Shown: positions 23,395-32,715, counted from the first letter of the stretch. The stretch is DNA of 64,000 nucleotides from Paeniglutamicibacter psychrophenolicus (GCF_017876575.1 NZ_JAGIOE010000001.1:1612001-1676000); one strand, 5' to 3'. Notes: generated by a model from the sequence alone, not told the origin. Made by a program: numbers and translations.

Positions 23395-24848
23395 GCCTTT
23401 GCCCCTGCCTGTGCTGCCATCCAGGCCTCGATGCCCGCGGCATCGATGGGCAGCGGGTCGGAGAGGTTCTCGTAGCCGTCGGCGGTGATCAGCAGGTCGT
23501 CCTCGAGGCGCACGCCCATGCCGCGCAGTTCCGGCGGGACCATGGTGTCGTGCTTGTGGAAGTAGAGGCCCGGTTCCACGGTGAGGACCATGTTCTCCTG
23601 CAGCACCGCGCCCTGGTATTCCTCGTAGGAGGCCGAGGAGCAGTCGTGCACGTCAAGGCCCAGGTGGTGGCCGACGCCGCAGACCAGCCAGCGGCGGTGG
23701 TGCTGGCCAGCGGGGGAGAGCGCCTCGTCGACGGAGACCGGGAGCATGCCCCAGTCGCTCAGGCCGTTGGCGATGACCTCCATGATGGAGGTGTGGAAGG
23801 CGGTGAAGTTCTTGCCGGGGGCCAGCTCGGCCAGGCCGGCGCGGTGCGCCTTCTCGACCAGGTCGTGGACCTCGCGCTGGGCGGTGGTGAAGCGGCCGTT
23901 GGCCGGGAAGGTGCGGGTGACGTCCGCGGTGTAGAAACTGCTTTCCTCCACGCCCATGTCCAGCAGGAGCAACTCGGATTCCTGGACCGGTCCGTCGCAA
24001 CGGACCCAGTGCAGGGTGGGGGCGTGGTGGCCGGAGCCGATGATGGTGGCGTAGCCGGGGCCGTGGCCGTGGGTGCGGGCCACCCGGTCGAAGGTGCCCT
24101 GCAGCCAGCGTTCGCCGCCGCCTGCGATGGCGGTGGGGATCTCGTTGATGACCTGGGAGAAGCCCTCGATGGTGTGGATGACCGAGTTGCGCAGCTCGGT
24201 GATTTCCCATTCGTCCTTGAGCAGGCGCAGTTCGCCCAGGGTGCGGCGCAGGGTGGCGGAGGGGTTCAGCCCGTGCGTGGAGACCATGGAGGAATCCAGG
24301 TTGCCGGCTGCCTCGGCGCCGGAGAGCCGTGCCAGCGCCTCGTCCAGCGCACCGAGCGGGGATGTCGGCAGACCGAGTGCCTGTTCCCAGTGGGTGGGGC
24401 CGTGGGCGGCTCCGACCCAGAGTTCGCCGTGCGCGGCGCTGGTGAAGAACGCGGGATCCCCGGGCAGTGCCGGGGCCGGAACAAAGAGGCGGTAGTCGTG
24501 CCCGCCGGAGGACGGGGTGCCCACCAGCACCGCGCCCTCGGCGTGGCAATTGGTCAGCCACAGGAAGTCCGAGTGGGGTCGGAAGTCGTAGAAGCAGTCG
24601 TTGCTGCGCACCGGCGCCCAGCCCGCGGCCACGACGAAGGCCACCCCGGGCAGCGCTGCGGAGAGCTTGGCACGGTGGGCAGCTGCGGCGCCCGCGGCAT
24701 CGGGTGTGGCGGCGGGGGTGCGCTCAGGCTCTGCCCACCCCTGGGACATCCACTGCGTGAAGGCCGGCACTTCGGCCAGCCTTGGCAGCTTCGGGTCGGC
24801 CTCGGTGGGTGCGGGCATGGAGGCTGTTTTTTGCTCGGAAGTGTTCAC
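23391..24848 (-). CDS. M24 aminopeptidase P family protein (Xaa-Pro aminopeptidase)
   Basis: About 485 residues with the pita-bread fold. An N-terminal creatinase-like domain (SNDCFYDFRPHSDFLWLT) is followed by the M24 domain: LLLLDMGVEESSFYTADVTR (two metal Asp), GVGHHLGLDVHD (His), LTVEPGLYFHK and GVRLEDDLL (Glu ligands). It releases N-terminal residues preceding proline, using Mn2+. The GTG at 24848 is the most natural start, as sequence upstream is out of family. Together with the dipeptidase-like and prolyl-peptidase-like genes behind it, the unit looks dedicated to proline-containing peptides. Confidence 0.87.
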   Translation of the reverse strand: MNTSEQKTASMPAPTEADPKLPRLAEVPAFTQWMSQGWAEPERTPAATPDAAGAAAAHRAKLSAALPGVAFVVAAGWAPVRSNDCFYDFRPHSDFLWLTNCHAEGAVLVGTPSSGGHDYRLFVPAPALPGDPAFFTSAAHGELWVGAAHGPTHWEQALGLPTSPLGALDEALARLSGAEAAGNLDSSMVSTHGLNPSATLRRTLGELRLLKDEWEITELRNSVIHTIEGFSQVINEIPTAIAGGGERWLQGTFDRVARTHGHGPGYATIIGSGHHAPTLHWVRCDGPVQESELLLLDMGVEESSFYTADVTRTFPANGRFTTAQREVHDLVEKAHRAGLAELAPGKNFTAFHTSIMEVIANGLSDWGMLPVSVDEALSPAGQHHRRWLVCGVGHHLGLDVHDCSSASYEEYQGAVLQENMVLTVEPGLYFHKHDTMVPPELRGMGVRLEDDLLITADGYENLSDPLPIDAAGIEAWMAAQAGAKA

Positions 24849-25064
24849 GACTGCTCTGGCTTTCGGTTCAAGGGTGCCGGTGGTGAATAGGTGGCGCGGG
24901 TCTCGACGCACACCCCATGCCTTCCAGCATCACATATCGGCGGTGTTTGGTGGGCCCCGGCACCTTGTCGTCTTGGCGACACGGTGCCGTGCGCCTTGTG
25001 AAACATCCACGGCACGCGGCGGCGACGGTGGGGCCAGCCGGCATGGATGCGGCAAACTGGAGGG

Positions 25065-27434
25065 GTGAGCCAGAGCCGAATAATCCAGACCATTGCCGCA
25101 GAACTTTCCAAAGCCGGGGCACCCGTTGCCCCTTGGCAAGTCAAGGCCGCCATTGAGCTGCTTGACGCCGGATCCACCGTTCCCTTTATCGCCAGGTACC
25201 GCAAGGAAGTCACCGGGACCCTTGACGATGCGCAATTGCGCATGCTCGAGGAACGACTGCGTTACCTGCGCGAACTCGAGGAACGCCGGGCCGCCATCCT
25301 CAAGGCCATCGCGGAAGCCGGCAAGCTCACCGAGGAGCTGGAAGCCGCAATCGGGGCCGCAACCACCAAGGCGGAACTCGAAGACCTCTACCTGCCCTAC
25401 AAGTCCAAGCGGCGCACCAAGGCCCAGATCGCCCGCGAGGCGGGCCTTGAACCTCTGGCCGATTCGCTCATCAAGGATCCGTCCCAGGATCCGGAGGCGC
25501 TGGGGGCAAGGTTCCTGAACCCGGAGCACGAGGTCAACGCAGCCACCGAGGCGCTCGCCGGTGCCCGCGCCATCCTCACCGAGCGGGCCTCCCAGGACGC
25601 TGTGCTGGTCTCCGAACTGCGCGAGCGCTTGTGGACCCGGGGCAAGATCGCCTCGAAGACCGCGGCAGGTGCCCCGGCCGCGGACGCCGCGAAGTTCTCC
25701 GACTACGAGGACTTCGTCCAGCCCGTGGCCACCCAGCCCTCGCACCGAATCCTGGCACTGTTGCGCGGGGAACGCGAGGGCGTGCTGGACCTGGAACTTG
25801 CCGAGGCGGACCCGCGCGACGACGCGGCACTGGCCGAGGCGCGTGCCTCCTACGAGGCTGCGGTCGCCAAGTCCCTGGGCATCACCGCTGCCGTGGATGC
25901 GCCGGCCGGAAAATGGCTGGCCCAGACCGTGCGGCTGGCCTGGCGCGGCCGCCTGCTGGCCCGGCTCGAATCCGACCTGCGCACCCGCCTCTTCGAAGCC
26001 GCGGAGGAAGCATCCGTGAAGGTCTTCGCCGCGAACCTGCGCGACGTGCTGCTCGCGGCCCCGGCAGGGAACCGCGCGGTGCTGGGGCTGGACCCGGGGC
26101 TGCGCACCGGGGTGAAGGTCGCTGTCGTTGATGCCACCGGGAAGGTCGTGGACATCGCCACGATCTACCCGCACGCCCCGGCCAACAAGTGGAACCAATC
26201 CGTTGACACATTGGTGGCCCTGGCCGCCAAGCACGGCACCGAGCTCATCGCCGTGGGCAACGGAACGGCCAGCCGGGAAACCGACAAGCTCGCCGGCGAG
26301 GTCATCGCCAAGCTGACCAACAAGCCCGCCAAGGTCATCGTCTCCGAGGCGGGTGCCTCGGTGTATTCGGCCTCCGCGCTGGCCAGTGCGGAACTTCCGG
26401 AGCTGGACGTGTCCATCCGCGGGGCGGTCTCGATAGCCCGACGCCTGCAAGACCCGCTGGCCGAGCTGGTGAAGATCGAACCCAAATCCATCGGCGTGGG
26501 CCAGTACCAGCACGATTTGACCCCGGCGAAGCTGGACCGCTCGCTGGATGCGGTGGTCGAGGACTGCGTGAACGCGGTGGGTGTGGACGTGAACACCGCA
26601 TCCCCTGCGCTGCTGGCCCGGGTCGCCGGCGTCGGCGCGCTGCTGAGCCGCAACATCGTCGAGCACCGCAACGCCAACGGCCCCTTTGCCAGCCGCAAGG
26701 CGCTGCTGAAGGTCCCGCGCCTGGGCGCCAAGGCATTCGAGCAGTGCGCCGGGTTCCTGCGCGTCACCGGCGGCAAGCAGCCGTTGGATGCCTCGGCCGT
26801 GCACCCCGAGGCCTACGGCCTGGCAGAGACCCTGCTGGCCGCGGCCACCGCCAAGAACCAGTCCGTGGATTCGTTGGATGCCAGGGAATTTGTCTCCGAG
26901 CAATTCGGGTTGCCCACCGTCAAGGACGTCATTTCCGAGCTGGTGCGCCCGGCCCGGGATCCGCGCCCCGACTTCAAGACCGCGAACCTCAAGGAGGGCG
27001 TGGAGAAGATCGGGGACCTGGAAGTCGGCATGATCCTTGAGGGCACCGTCTCCAATGTGGCCGCCTTTGGCGCCTTCGTCGACGTGGGCGTCCACCAGGA
27101 CGGGCTGGTGCACGTCTCGGCCATGAGCAACAAGTTCATTTCCGATCCGCGCGAGGTCGTCACCTCCGGGCAGGTCGTGAGGGTCAAGGTCCTCGAGGTG
27201 GATCCGGCGCGCAAGCGCATCTCCCTGACCCTGCGCCTGGACGACGAGCCAGGTGCCAAGGCGGAGAAGCCCGAGCGCGGGCCGCGGGGCCCTCGCGATG
27301 GCGGGTCCCGTGCCCCGCGCGAGGCCCACGGTGCTCCGCGCGGCAACAAACCGGCAGCTTCCCGCGAGGCCAAGCCTGCCGGTGGCAACACGGCCATGGC
27401 CGAGGCCCTGCGCCGCGCCGGGCTGAGCGGCTAG
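25065..27434 (+). CDS. tex: Tex-family S1 RNA-binding transcription accessory protein
   Basis: About 789 residues with the full Tex layout. STVPFIARYRKEVTGTLDD is the N-terminal signature. The YqgF-like domain contains LGLDPGLRTGVKVAVVDATG near residue 340. A helix-hairpin-helix segment covers VNTASPALLARVAGVGALL and KALLKVPRLGAKAFEQCAGF. The S1 domain is GMILEGTVSNVAAFGAFVDV near 665. A basic, low-complexity tail follows. Tex acts in the cytoplasm on transcription complexes and RNA. The start is GTG 25065 or an ATG six codons earlier; GGAGG directly precedes the GTG, so the choice is open. Confidence 0.93.
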   Translation: MSQSRIIQTIAAELSKAGAPVAPWQVKAAIELLDAGSTVPFIARYRKEVTGTLDDAQLRMLEERLRYLRELEERRAAILKAIAEAGKLTEELEAAIGAATTKAELEDLYLPYKSKRRTKAQIAREAGLEPLADSLIKDPSQDPEALGARFLNPEHEVNAATEALAGARAILTERASQDAVLVSELRERLWTRGKIASKTAAGAPAADAAKFSDYEDFVQPVATQPSHRILALLRGEREGVLDLELAEADPRDDAALAEARASYEAAVAKSLGITAAVDAPAGKWLAQTVRLAWRGRLLARLESDLRTRLFEAAEEASVKVFAANLRDVLLAAPAGNRAVLGLDPGLRTGVKVAVVDATGKVVDIATIYPHAPANKWNQSVDTLVALAAKHGTELIAVGNGTASRETDKLAGEVIAKLTNKPAKVIVSEAGASVYSASALASAELPELDVSIRGAVSIARRLQDPLAELVKIEPKSIGVGQYQHDLTPAKLDRSLDAVVEDCVNAVGVDVNTASPALLARVAGVGALLSRNIVEHRNANGPFASRKALLKVPRLGAKAFEQCAGFLRVTGGKQPLDASAVHPEAYGLAETLLAAATAKNQSVDSLDAREFVSEQFGLPTVKDVISELVRPARDPRPDFKTANLKEGVEKIGDLEVGMILEGTVSNVAAFGAFVDVGVHQDGLVHVSAMSNKFISDPREVVTSGQVVRVKVLEVDPARKRISLTLRLDDEPGAKAEKPERGPRGPRDGGSRAPREAHGAPRGNKPAASREAKPAGGNTAMAEALRRAGLSG

Positions 27435-27585
27435 GGACTGCCAACCACTCCATCAACACGCTGGAGGCCCTCCAGATAGCGGACCGCCGACGACCCCTCC
27501 CGGAGGGCCATGGACACCGACTTTCGCCCACGTGGCGTAGCGTTGAGTGCAAATGTCGGCGAGGCACAAGGAGCGAACCACACCC

Positions 27586-27981
27586 ATGGACGGCGAGACG
27601 TTGACGGATTTGATCATGACGGTGTTCATGGTGCTGCTGATGGCGGGATTGGCCTGGACGATGAAGGCCGCGGCCACGGGACAGATCAAGCGCAATTCCT
27701 GGGTGGGGATCCGCACCCCCGCCTTGATGCACTGCGACGAATGCTGGCTGCTGGGCCACCACGCCGCCGCCCAGAAGGGCACCATCGGCTGCTTGCTTGC
27801 CGCGGTGGTCATGGCGGCCGGCGGCGTCGCCGCGCTGCTGGTCCCGGGCGCGGACTACCTCCAGCCCGTGTCCCTGATGATTGGGGTGCTGGTCATGGTC
27901 GGCGGCCTGCTGCTGGGCCTGCGCGATGCGAACACCATGCTGGCCAAGATGCACGGAGGCGATCGGGCAACCCGCCCGTGA
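27586..27981 (+). CDS. SdpI-family membrane protein (first of two tandem copies)
   Basis: A 131-residue protein with three hydrophobic helices. After the first helix it reads KRNSWVGIRTPALMHCDECW, the SdpI/YhfL signature (RNxxxGIRTPxxxxxxxxW). SdpI in Bacillus gives immunity to the SDP toxin; most actinobacterial relatives have no known role. The ATG at 27586 precedes the first helix directly. Its stop overlaps the GTG start of a second, related gene (GTGA), so they are co-translated. Confidence 0.7.
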   Translation: MDGETLTDLIMTVFMVLLMAGLAWTMKAAATGQIKRNSWVGIRTPALMHCDECWLLGHHAAAQKGTIGCLLAAVVMAAGGVAALLVPGADYLQPVSLMIGVLVMVGGLLLGLRDANTMLAKMHGGDRATRP

Positions 27982-28388
27982 GCGAAAACCAGGTTGCGGT
28001 CCTGCTCTGCGCCGCACTGGCGGTGGCCTTCGCCTGGGCCGTGCGAGCCGCCAACGGGACCGTCGAGCGCGGGAGTTCCGGCGTCGACCCGGCCATGGGC
28101 ATCCGCACCACCGCCACCATGCACTGCGAGGAATGCTGGGACACAGGCCACCGTGCCGCGGCGGAACCGCTGCGCCGGATGCGCCTTCCCGTGGCTCTGT
28201 TTGGCCTCGCCGCGCTGCCCGCAGCCCTCCTCGAACCGGTGATCGGGCCGGCGCCGGCTTGGATCGCGGTGATTGCCGGATGGATTTGGGCCATGGCCGC
28301 AGTGTTCGCCGCCTTGAGGGCGGCCAACGCCGCAGCGCGGGAGTTGCACCCGCCAAGTTCGCCCTCCGAGGTCCATCGACCAAGGTGA
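27978..28388 (+). CDS. SdpI-like membrane protein (second tandem copy)
   Basis: A 136-residue protein starting at GTG 27978. GIRTTATMHCEECWDTGHRA repeats the same signature as the preceding gene, which has GIRTPALMHCDECWLLGHHA, so the pair arose by duplication. Three hydrophobic helices are seen, as in its neighbour, followed by a proline/serine-rich tail. This gene is easy to miss because it overlaps the first copy by four bases and starts with GTG. Confidence 0.65.
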   Translation: MSENQVAVLLCAALAVAFAWAVRAANGTVERGSSGVDPAMGIRTTATMHCEECWDTGHRAAAEPLRRMRLPVALFGLAALPAALLEPVIGPAPAWIAVIAGWIWAMAAVFAALRAANAAARELHPPSSPSEVHRPR

Positions 28389-28499
28389 GCATCACCTTGG
28401 TCGGCCCGCATCTTGGCCCAAGGCATGCCATATTTATGGCGAGGTAAGTGCGGCCATACTTCGGTGACAAGGCACAAAAGAGTCGGTAGCGTGTGTGCC

Positions 28500-28994
28500 A
28501 TGGAACTTAAAGGAAAGCTTGCAGACGCATTCAACGACCAAATCACCCTGGAACTTGCGGCCTCGACCGTTTATCGCCAGCTGGCCATTGAAATGGATGT
28601 GTTGAGCCTGCCCGGCGTTGCCGGCTGGTTCCGCGCCCAGGCCGCAGAGGAACTGGTGCACGCGGAAAAGTTCATCACGCACATGACCGACCGCGGCGCA
28701 CACCCGGCGATCGGCGACATCTCGGCCCCAGCGCTGCGGGTCTCCACCGTGGATGGTGCCTTCCAGGCCTCGCTGGACCACGAGAAGAAGGTCTCCGAGT
28801 CCATCCGCGACCTCTACCGCCTGGCGCACAACGAGGGCGACATCGACTCGGTGCCGCTGCTGAACTGGTTCATCGAGGAGCAGGTCGAAGAGGAAGCCAC
28901 CGTTGGCGAGATCCTTGACCGCGTGAAGATGATCAACAACGACGGCAACGGACTGCTGCGCCTCGACAGCGAACTGGCCGCCCGCCAGGTGTGA
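28500..28994 (+). CDS. Ferritin (non-haem, bacterial type)
   Basis: A 164-residue four-helix ferritin. Di-iron centre residues are visible: LELAASTVYRQLA (Glu), AEELVHAEKFITHM (Glu and His of ExxH), and NWFIEEQVEEEATV (Glu). It stores iron as a 24-mer in the cytoplasm. I use ATG 28500, since upstream in-frame sequence lacks coding character. I do not see an IdeR/DtxR-type iron box directly upstream. Confidence 0.93.
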   Translation: MELKGKLADAFNDQITLELAASTVYRQLAIEMDVLSLPGVAGWFRAQAAEELVHAEKFITHMTDRGAHPAIGDISAPALRVSTVDGAFQASLDHEKKVSESIRDLYRLAHNEGDIDSVPLLNWFIEEQVEEEATVGEILDRVKMINNDGNGLLRLDSELAARQV

Positions 28995-29048
28995 CCGCTT
29001 CGGGTCCTGGGTCGCTGCGGCACCCAACGGCCCGACACCATGATGTGA

Positions 29049-29081
29049 CCAAGGCCCCCGGACGTAGACTGGGGGCCTTGG
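29049..29081 (+). terminator. Hairpin terminator after ferritin
   Basis: CCAAGGCCCCC (29049-29059) pairs perfectly with GGGGGCCTTGG (29071-29081) around an 11-nt loop. The rest of the 318-bp gap to 29313 shows no gene or further structure that I can support. Confidence 0.65.
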
Positions 29082-29312
29082 CCGTCTGTGCAATAACATG
29101 GGGTGTAGGCATGTCCAAGTGCCCGCACCCCGGCACGAGGTTGTTGCCAACGGTCCGGGTGGGGCATCGCGCCGTGCAATGAGTTGCCGCCGCGCATGCC
29201 AGTCTCCGGTCAACCACTTTCCCAGTGAGGTCATCCAAACGTGCTCCACGTCCGTGCATGCCTCGCCATGGCCGTTCCCGATGCCCCCATGCCGCCGCGG
29301 GGTGATGCCTGA

Positions 29313-30254
29313 ATGAAGAAATTCGACTTTGCACGCACGAATCCCGTACCCGTGCCGGTGGAGGTCCCCGGACCGACACACCGCACGACGGCCGAGCTCA
29401 AGCTGCGCAAGGGCGCCGGCCGGCACTACGCCACCCAGTACCTGATCGCGGAAAACACCCCCGTGTACCTGCTGCGCGTCAGCGGCCTGTGGGCCAGCGT
29501 GCAGCACGGGCAGACCTTCGGCTGGCTTCCGACCCAATGCCTCGAGCGGCTCGAGGCACCCAGGCAACGCACGCAGGTCCCGGTGCGTCCGGTGGCCAGC
29601 CAGGCAGCTGCCATGGCCGGAGGAGCCTCCGGCGCCCCTGAAGTTCCCAATGAGGAATTCGTCCCCACCCACCGCAGCACCGCGGACCTGAACCTGCGCA
29701 AGGGCTCGGGCACCAACTACCCGGTGCTTCGCGTGCTGGCGGCAAACCTCCAGGTCCGGAAGCTGGAGGAGCTGGGCACATGGGCCAAGGTATCCACCGG
29801 CAAGGACATCGGCTGGGTTCCCAGCGCCTACCTTGCCCGCATCAATGTGCGGCGCCCGGCAACGGGCATCCAGCCCATGGCACCGACGGAGTACACCACC
29901 ACCGTGCGCCTGAATGTCCGCAAGGATGCCGGGGATCATTTCCCTGTCATGCGCATCATGCAAGCCGGGACCCTGGTGAGGGTCAACGGGAAGCTCGGTC
30001 CGTGGTGCCGGATCATGCTGGAGCAGGATGCCGGGTGGGTGCCGGCCAGCCAATTGCAATTGCGCTACCTGGCGTCCACCACACCTGTCACGATCGCGGA
30101 GACCACCCTGTACCAGGGAGCATCCGCCAACTACCGGGCCGTGGCGCAGCTCGGGGCCGGCCAACAGGTCGAGGTCCTGGCCAGCAGGGGACAGTGGACG
30201 AAGGTCCGTGCCGGACGGCTTGAAGGCTGGGTCCACAGCACCCACCTGGGCTGA
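29313..30254 (+). CDS. Protein of four bacterial SH3 (SH3b) domains without a signal peptide
   Basis: A 313-residue protein made almost wholly of SH3b units: about 21-78 (TTAELKLRKGAG to FGWLPTQCL), 117-175 (STADLNLRKGSG to IGWVPSAYL), 186-245 (TTVRLNVRKDAG to AGWVPASQL) and 250-313 (VTIAETTLYQGASA to EGWVHSTHL). SH3b domains bind cell-wall peptides, yet no signal peptide or membrane segment is present at the N-terminus (MKKFDFARTNPVPVPV), so export by Sec is not expected. The upstream ribosome site is weak. It is followed by two exported SH3b peptidases, suggesting a shared origin or job at the envelope. Confidence 0.75.
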   Translation: MKKFDFARTNPVPVPVEVPGPTHRTTAELKLRKGAGRHYATQYLIAENTPVYLLRVSGLWASVQHGQTFGWLPTQCLERLEAPRQRTQVPVRPVASQAAAMAGGASGAPEVPNEEFVPTHRSTADLNLRKGSGTNYPVLRVLAANLQVRKLEELGTWAKVSTGKDIGWVPSAYLARINVRRPATGIQPMAPTEYTTTVRLNVRKDAGDHFPVMRIMQAGTLVRVNGKLGPWCRIMLEQDAGWVPASQLQLRYLASTTPVTIAETTLYQGASANYRAVAQLGAGQQVEVLASRGQWTKVRAGRLEGWVHSTHLG

Positions 30255-30408
30255 CACGCGAAGCAAGAATTGCCGTTTCCCGGCACAGGCGGTGGATTTT
30301 GCATAGGGTAGTGACTTGGGGGCGATGCTTGGGTGACGCTCCCGACCACTCGCACATCGCGTTGCTCCCTTTCGGGGCGACACACCCCTTAGAGGAAGAC
30401 CACTGACA

Positions 30409-32616
30409 ATGGCCATACCGAAATCCATTCGCGCCCTTTTCTCGGGGGTGTTGGCGGCAGGGCTGGTGTTCACGGCTTTGCCTTCCACCGCACTGCCTGC
30501 CACGACGCTGCCTGTCACCTCGCAGGGGCGCACAGACTTCCCAGAGACCAGTCCTGTACGCGCCGGGGCGTTCTCCCTGCCGCTTGTCCCGAAAACCTAC
30601 CGAATGACCTCGCCCATGGGGCCGCGCTGCATGCCTGTGGTTGGCGGATCGACCCACCACCTGGGCCAGGACATGGGCACCAAGGACAACAACCCGATCT
30701 ATGCGGTGGCCGACGGCACCGTGCGCAAGATCGTCCGGGGCACCGGCTCGACCTCGGGCCAGGTGATTGTCACCCACCGGTTCGGCAAGGACACCTACGA
30801 ATCGGCCTACATGCACATGTGGCCCAATGACGTCTTGGTCAGGGAGGGCCAGAAGGTCAAGTCCGGGCAGAAGATCGCCCTGGTGGGCTCATCCGGTCCC
30901 TCGACGGGCCCGCACCTGCACTTGGAGATCTGGAAGGATCGCTTCTATTCCAAGGACGGGAACGTGCGCAATCCAGCGGCGTTCCTCAAGGCCCGCGGGC
31001 TCAACCTGGGTTCCCACGCCACCGCAAGTTATTCCGAGTCGCAGAAGACCTGCACGTACTTTGCTCGCGGCAAAGCGGAGCTTTTTGCCTCCGCATCCGC
31101 TACCTCGAAGGTCCTGGCCAGGCCGTCGCGCAGCGCCAAGGTCACCAGCCAGCCAGGTGCCATCAACGGACTGCTCAACGGCTCATTCATCAAGGTCAGG
31201 TACGGCTCCACGACCGGCTGGATGAACCGTTTTGCCGTCACGCCCAACCCGATGGCCGCGGCGCCCGAGTGGGCGCTGACGCCCACCGGCACTGTCACCA
31301 ACGGCGTCCGGGTGCCCTTCGCCAAGTACACCAACCCCAACGGCCTGAACATGCGCTCTGGGGCCGCCACCTGGTATTCGAAGCTCCTGATGATTCCCGC
31401 CGGAGCCACCTTCGAAGCCTATGAGAGCTCCGCCGGCTGGCTGCGGGTCAAGTACAAGGGAACCGACGGCTGGGTCTCGGCGGGCCTGACGCGCAAGGTC
31501 GCCACCGTCAACCAGACGACACTGCCAGCGACGCACGAGGTCCTTCGCAACCTGAAGTTGCGTTCCGGAGCTGGAACGACCTACAAGGAAACCCAGACAC
31601 TGGGCCGCGGCGCCAAGGTTGCCCTGCGACAGGTACGGGGCACCTGGTCCCAGATCCAGGCGGGGAAGCACGCGGGGTGGATCAGCTCGGCGGACATGAA
31701 GAAGATCGGTTCCATCACGCCCCAGACATCGAAGCCGCCGGTCGCCAAGCCCGCGCCGACCAAGCCGACCCATGAGGCCACGGCGAACCTGAACATGCGC
31801 AGCGGGCCCGGCACCAACACCAAGATCGTCAAGGTCCTGCGCAAGGGCACCGACGTCATCGAGCTGAAGCGCCAAGGCACCTGGAGCCAGGTCAAGGTCG
31901 GGAACTCCACCGGCTGGGTCAGCAACCGCTACCTGCGCGTGGTCAAGGCCGGTGCAGCCCCGGCCAAACCCAAGCCGACGGCGAAGCCGAAGCCCCCGGC
32001 GATCCAGTCGGTGAAGAAGACCACGTACCAAACCAAGTCGAAGGTCGTGGCCCGCAAGTCGGCCGATGCGAAGTCGACTTCGGTGGTGGGCATTGCGGCG
32101 AAGAAGCAGGTTGTCGTCGATGCCAAGAGCGGGTCGTGGCTGCGCGTGCGCTACGCCGGGAAGACCGGCTGGGTGCCGGCGAACCAGCTGGCCCTCTACA
32201 AGGCCCCGGCCAAGCCGAAGCCCTCGGCAATCCAGTCGGTGAAGAAGACCACGTACCAAACCAAGTCGAAGGTCGTGGCCCGCAAGTCGGCCGATGCGAA
32301 GTCGGCTTCGGTGGTGGGCATTGCGGCGAAGAAGCAGGTCGTCGTTGATGCCAAGAGCGGGTCGTGGCTGCGCGTGCGCTACGGGGGGAAGACCGGATGG
32401 GTGCCGGCGAAGCAACTTGCCGTATACAAGGCCCCGGCCAAGGTGAAGACGACCACCGCCCGGCTTAACCTGCGCACCGGAACCAGCACGTCGACACGAT
32501 CCTTGCTGGTTATCCCCAAGGGCAAGAAGGTCACCGTCAAGGCCACGCGCAGCGGCTGGACACAGACCAGCCATGGCGGGAAGACCGGCTGGGTCAGCTC
32601 GAAGTACCTGCGTTAA
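30409..32616 (+). CDS. Secreted M23 (LytM) metallopeptidase with a long SH3b repeat tail
   Basis: A 735-residue exported protein. Signal peptide at about 1-30. The M23 domain (about 65-185) shows HHLGQDMG (H-x(3)-D) and PHLHLEIW (HxH), the zinc-ligand set of active LytM endopeptidases that cut peptidoglycan cross-links. Six to seven SH3b units follow, with linkers rich in Lys, Pro and Ala (AKPKPTAKPKP). Two of the units are nearly identical, from a 228-bp tandem duplication. The stretch 30310-30395 upstream can fold into several stems; I cannot assign it to a known riboswitch. The protein likely remodels the cell wall and stays bound to it. Confidence 0.88.
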   Translation: MAIPKSIRALFSGVLAAGLVFTALPSTALPATTLPVTSQGRTDFPETSPVRAGAFSLPLVPKTYRMTSPMGPRCMPVVGGSTHHLGQDMGTKDNNPIYAVADGTVRKIVRGTGSTSGQVIVTHRFGKDTYESAYMHMWPNDVLVREGQKVKSGQKIALVGSSGPSTGPHLHLEIWKDRFYSKDGNVRNPAAFLKARGLNLGSHATASYSESQKTCTYFARGKAELFASASATSKVLARPSRSAKVTSQPGAINGLLNGSFIKVRYGSTTGWMNRFAVTPNPMAAAPEWALTPTGTVTNGVRVPFAKYTNPNGLNMRSGAATWYSKLLMIPAGATFEAYESSAGWLRVKYKGTDGWVSAGLTRKVATVNQTTLPATHEVLRNLKLRSGAGTTYKETQTLGRGAKVALRQVRGTWSQIQAGKHAGWISSADMKKIGSITPQTSKPPVAKPAPTKPTHEATANLNMRSGPGTNTKIVKVLRKGTDVIELKRQGTWSQVKVGNSTGWVSNRYLRVVKAGAAPAKPKPTAKPKPPAIQSVKKTTYQTKSKVVARKSADAKSTSVVGIAAKKQVVVDAKSGSWLRVRYAGKTGWVPANQLALYKAPAKPKPSAIQSVKKTTYQTKSKVVARKSADAKSASVVGIAAKKQVVVDAKSGSWLRVRYGGKTGWVPAKQLAVYKAPAKVKTTTARLNLRTGTSTSTRSLLVIPKGKKVTVKATRSGWTQTSHGGKTGWVSSKYLR
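31986..32441 (+). repeat. Tandem 228-bp duplication inside the M23 gene
   Basis: Two near-identical copies (31986-32213 and 32214-32441) each encode 76 residues beginning near AIQSVKKTTYQTKSKVVARK. They differ by a handful of bases, for example ACTTCG against GCTTCG and GCCGGG against GGGGGG, so the duplication is recent or kept alike by gene conversion. Confidence 0.85.
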
Positions 32617-32654
32617 CACCATTACGTCCCGGGGGCTACGTCCCGACGTGAAAC

Positions 32655-32692
32655 GGGCCGTGGATCCAACCAAAAGGTTGGTTCCACGGCCC
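32655..32692. terminator. Bidirectional terminator between the M23 and AI-2E genes
   Basis: GGGCCGTGGATCCAACC (32655-32671) and GGTTGGTTCCACGGCCC (32676-32692) pair over 17 bp with one mismatch around an AAAA loop, followed by AATATTTT. It stands between convergent genes. Confidence 0.85.
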
Positions 32693-32715
32693 GCAATATT
32701 TTGCGAAGCTCGCGG

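Noticed and set aside
28400-28499. IdeR/DtxR iron box before the ferritin gene
   Set aside because: I looked for the TTAGG...CCTAA dyad and found no convincing match in the upstream 100 bp.
30255-30408. Cyclic di-AMP (ydaO-type) riboswitch before the M23 peptidase gene
   Set aside because: Such riboswitches are common before actinobacterial wall hydrolases and the leader can fold, but I could not match the conserved sequence blocks, so it is left unassigned.
31986-32441. Direct repeats as a CRISPR array
   Set aside because: The units are 228 bp, in frame, encode SH3b domains and have no spacers. I saw no CRISPR array in the window.
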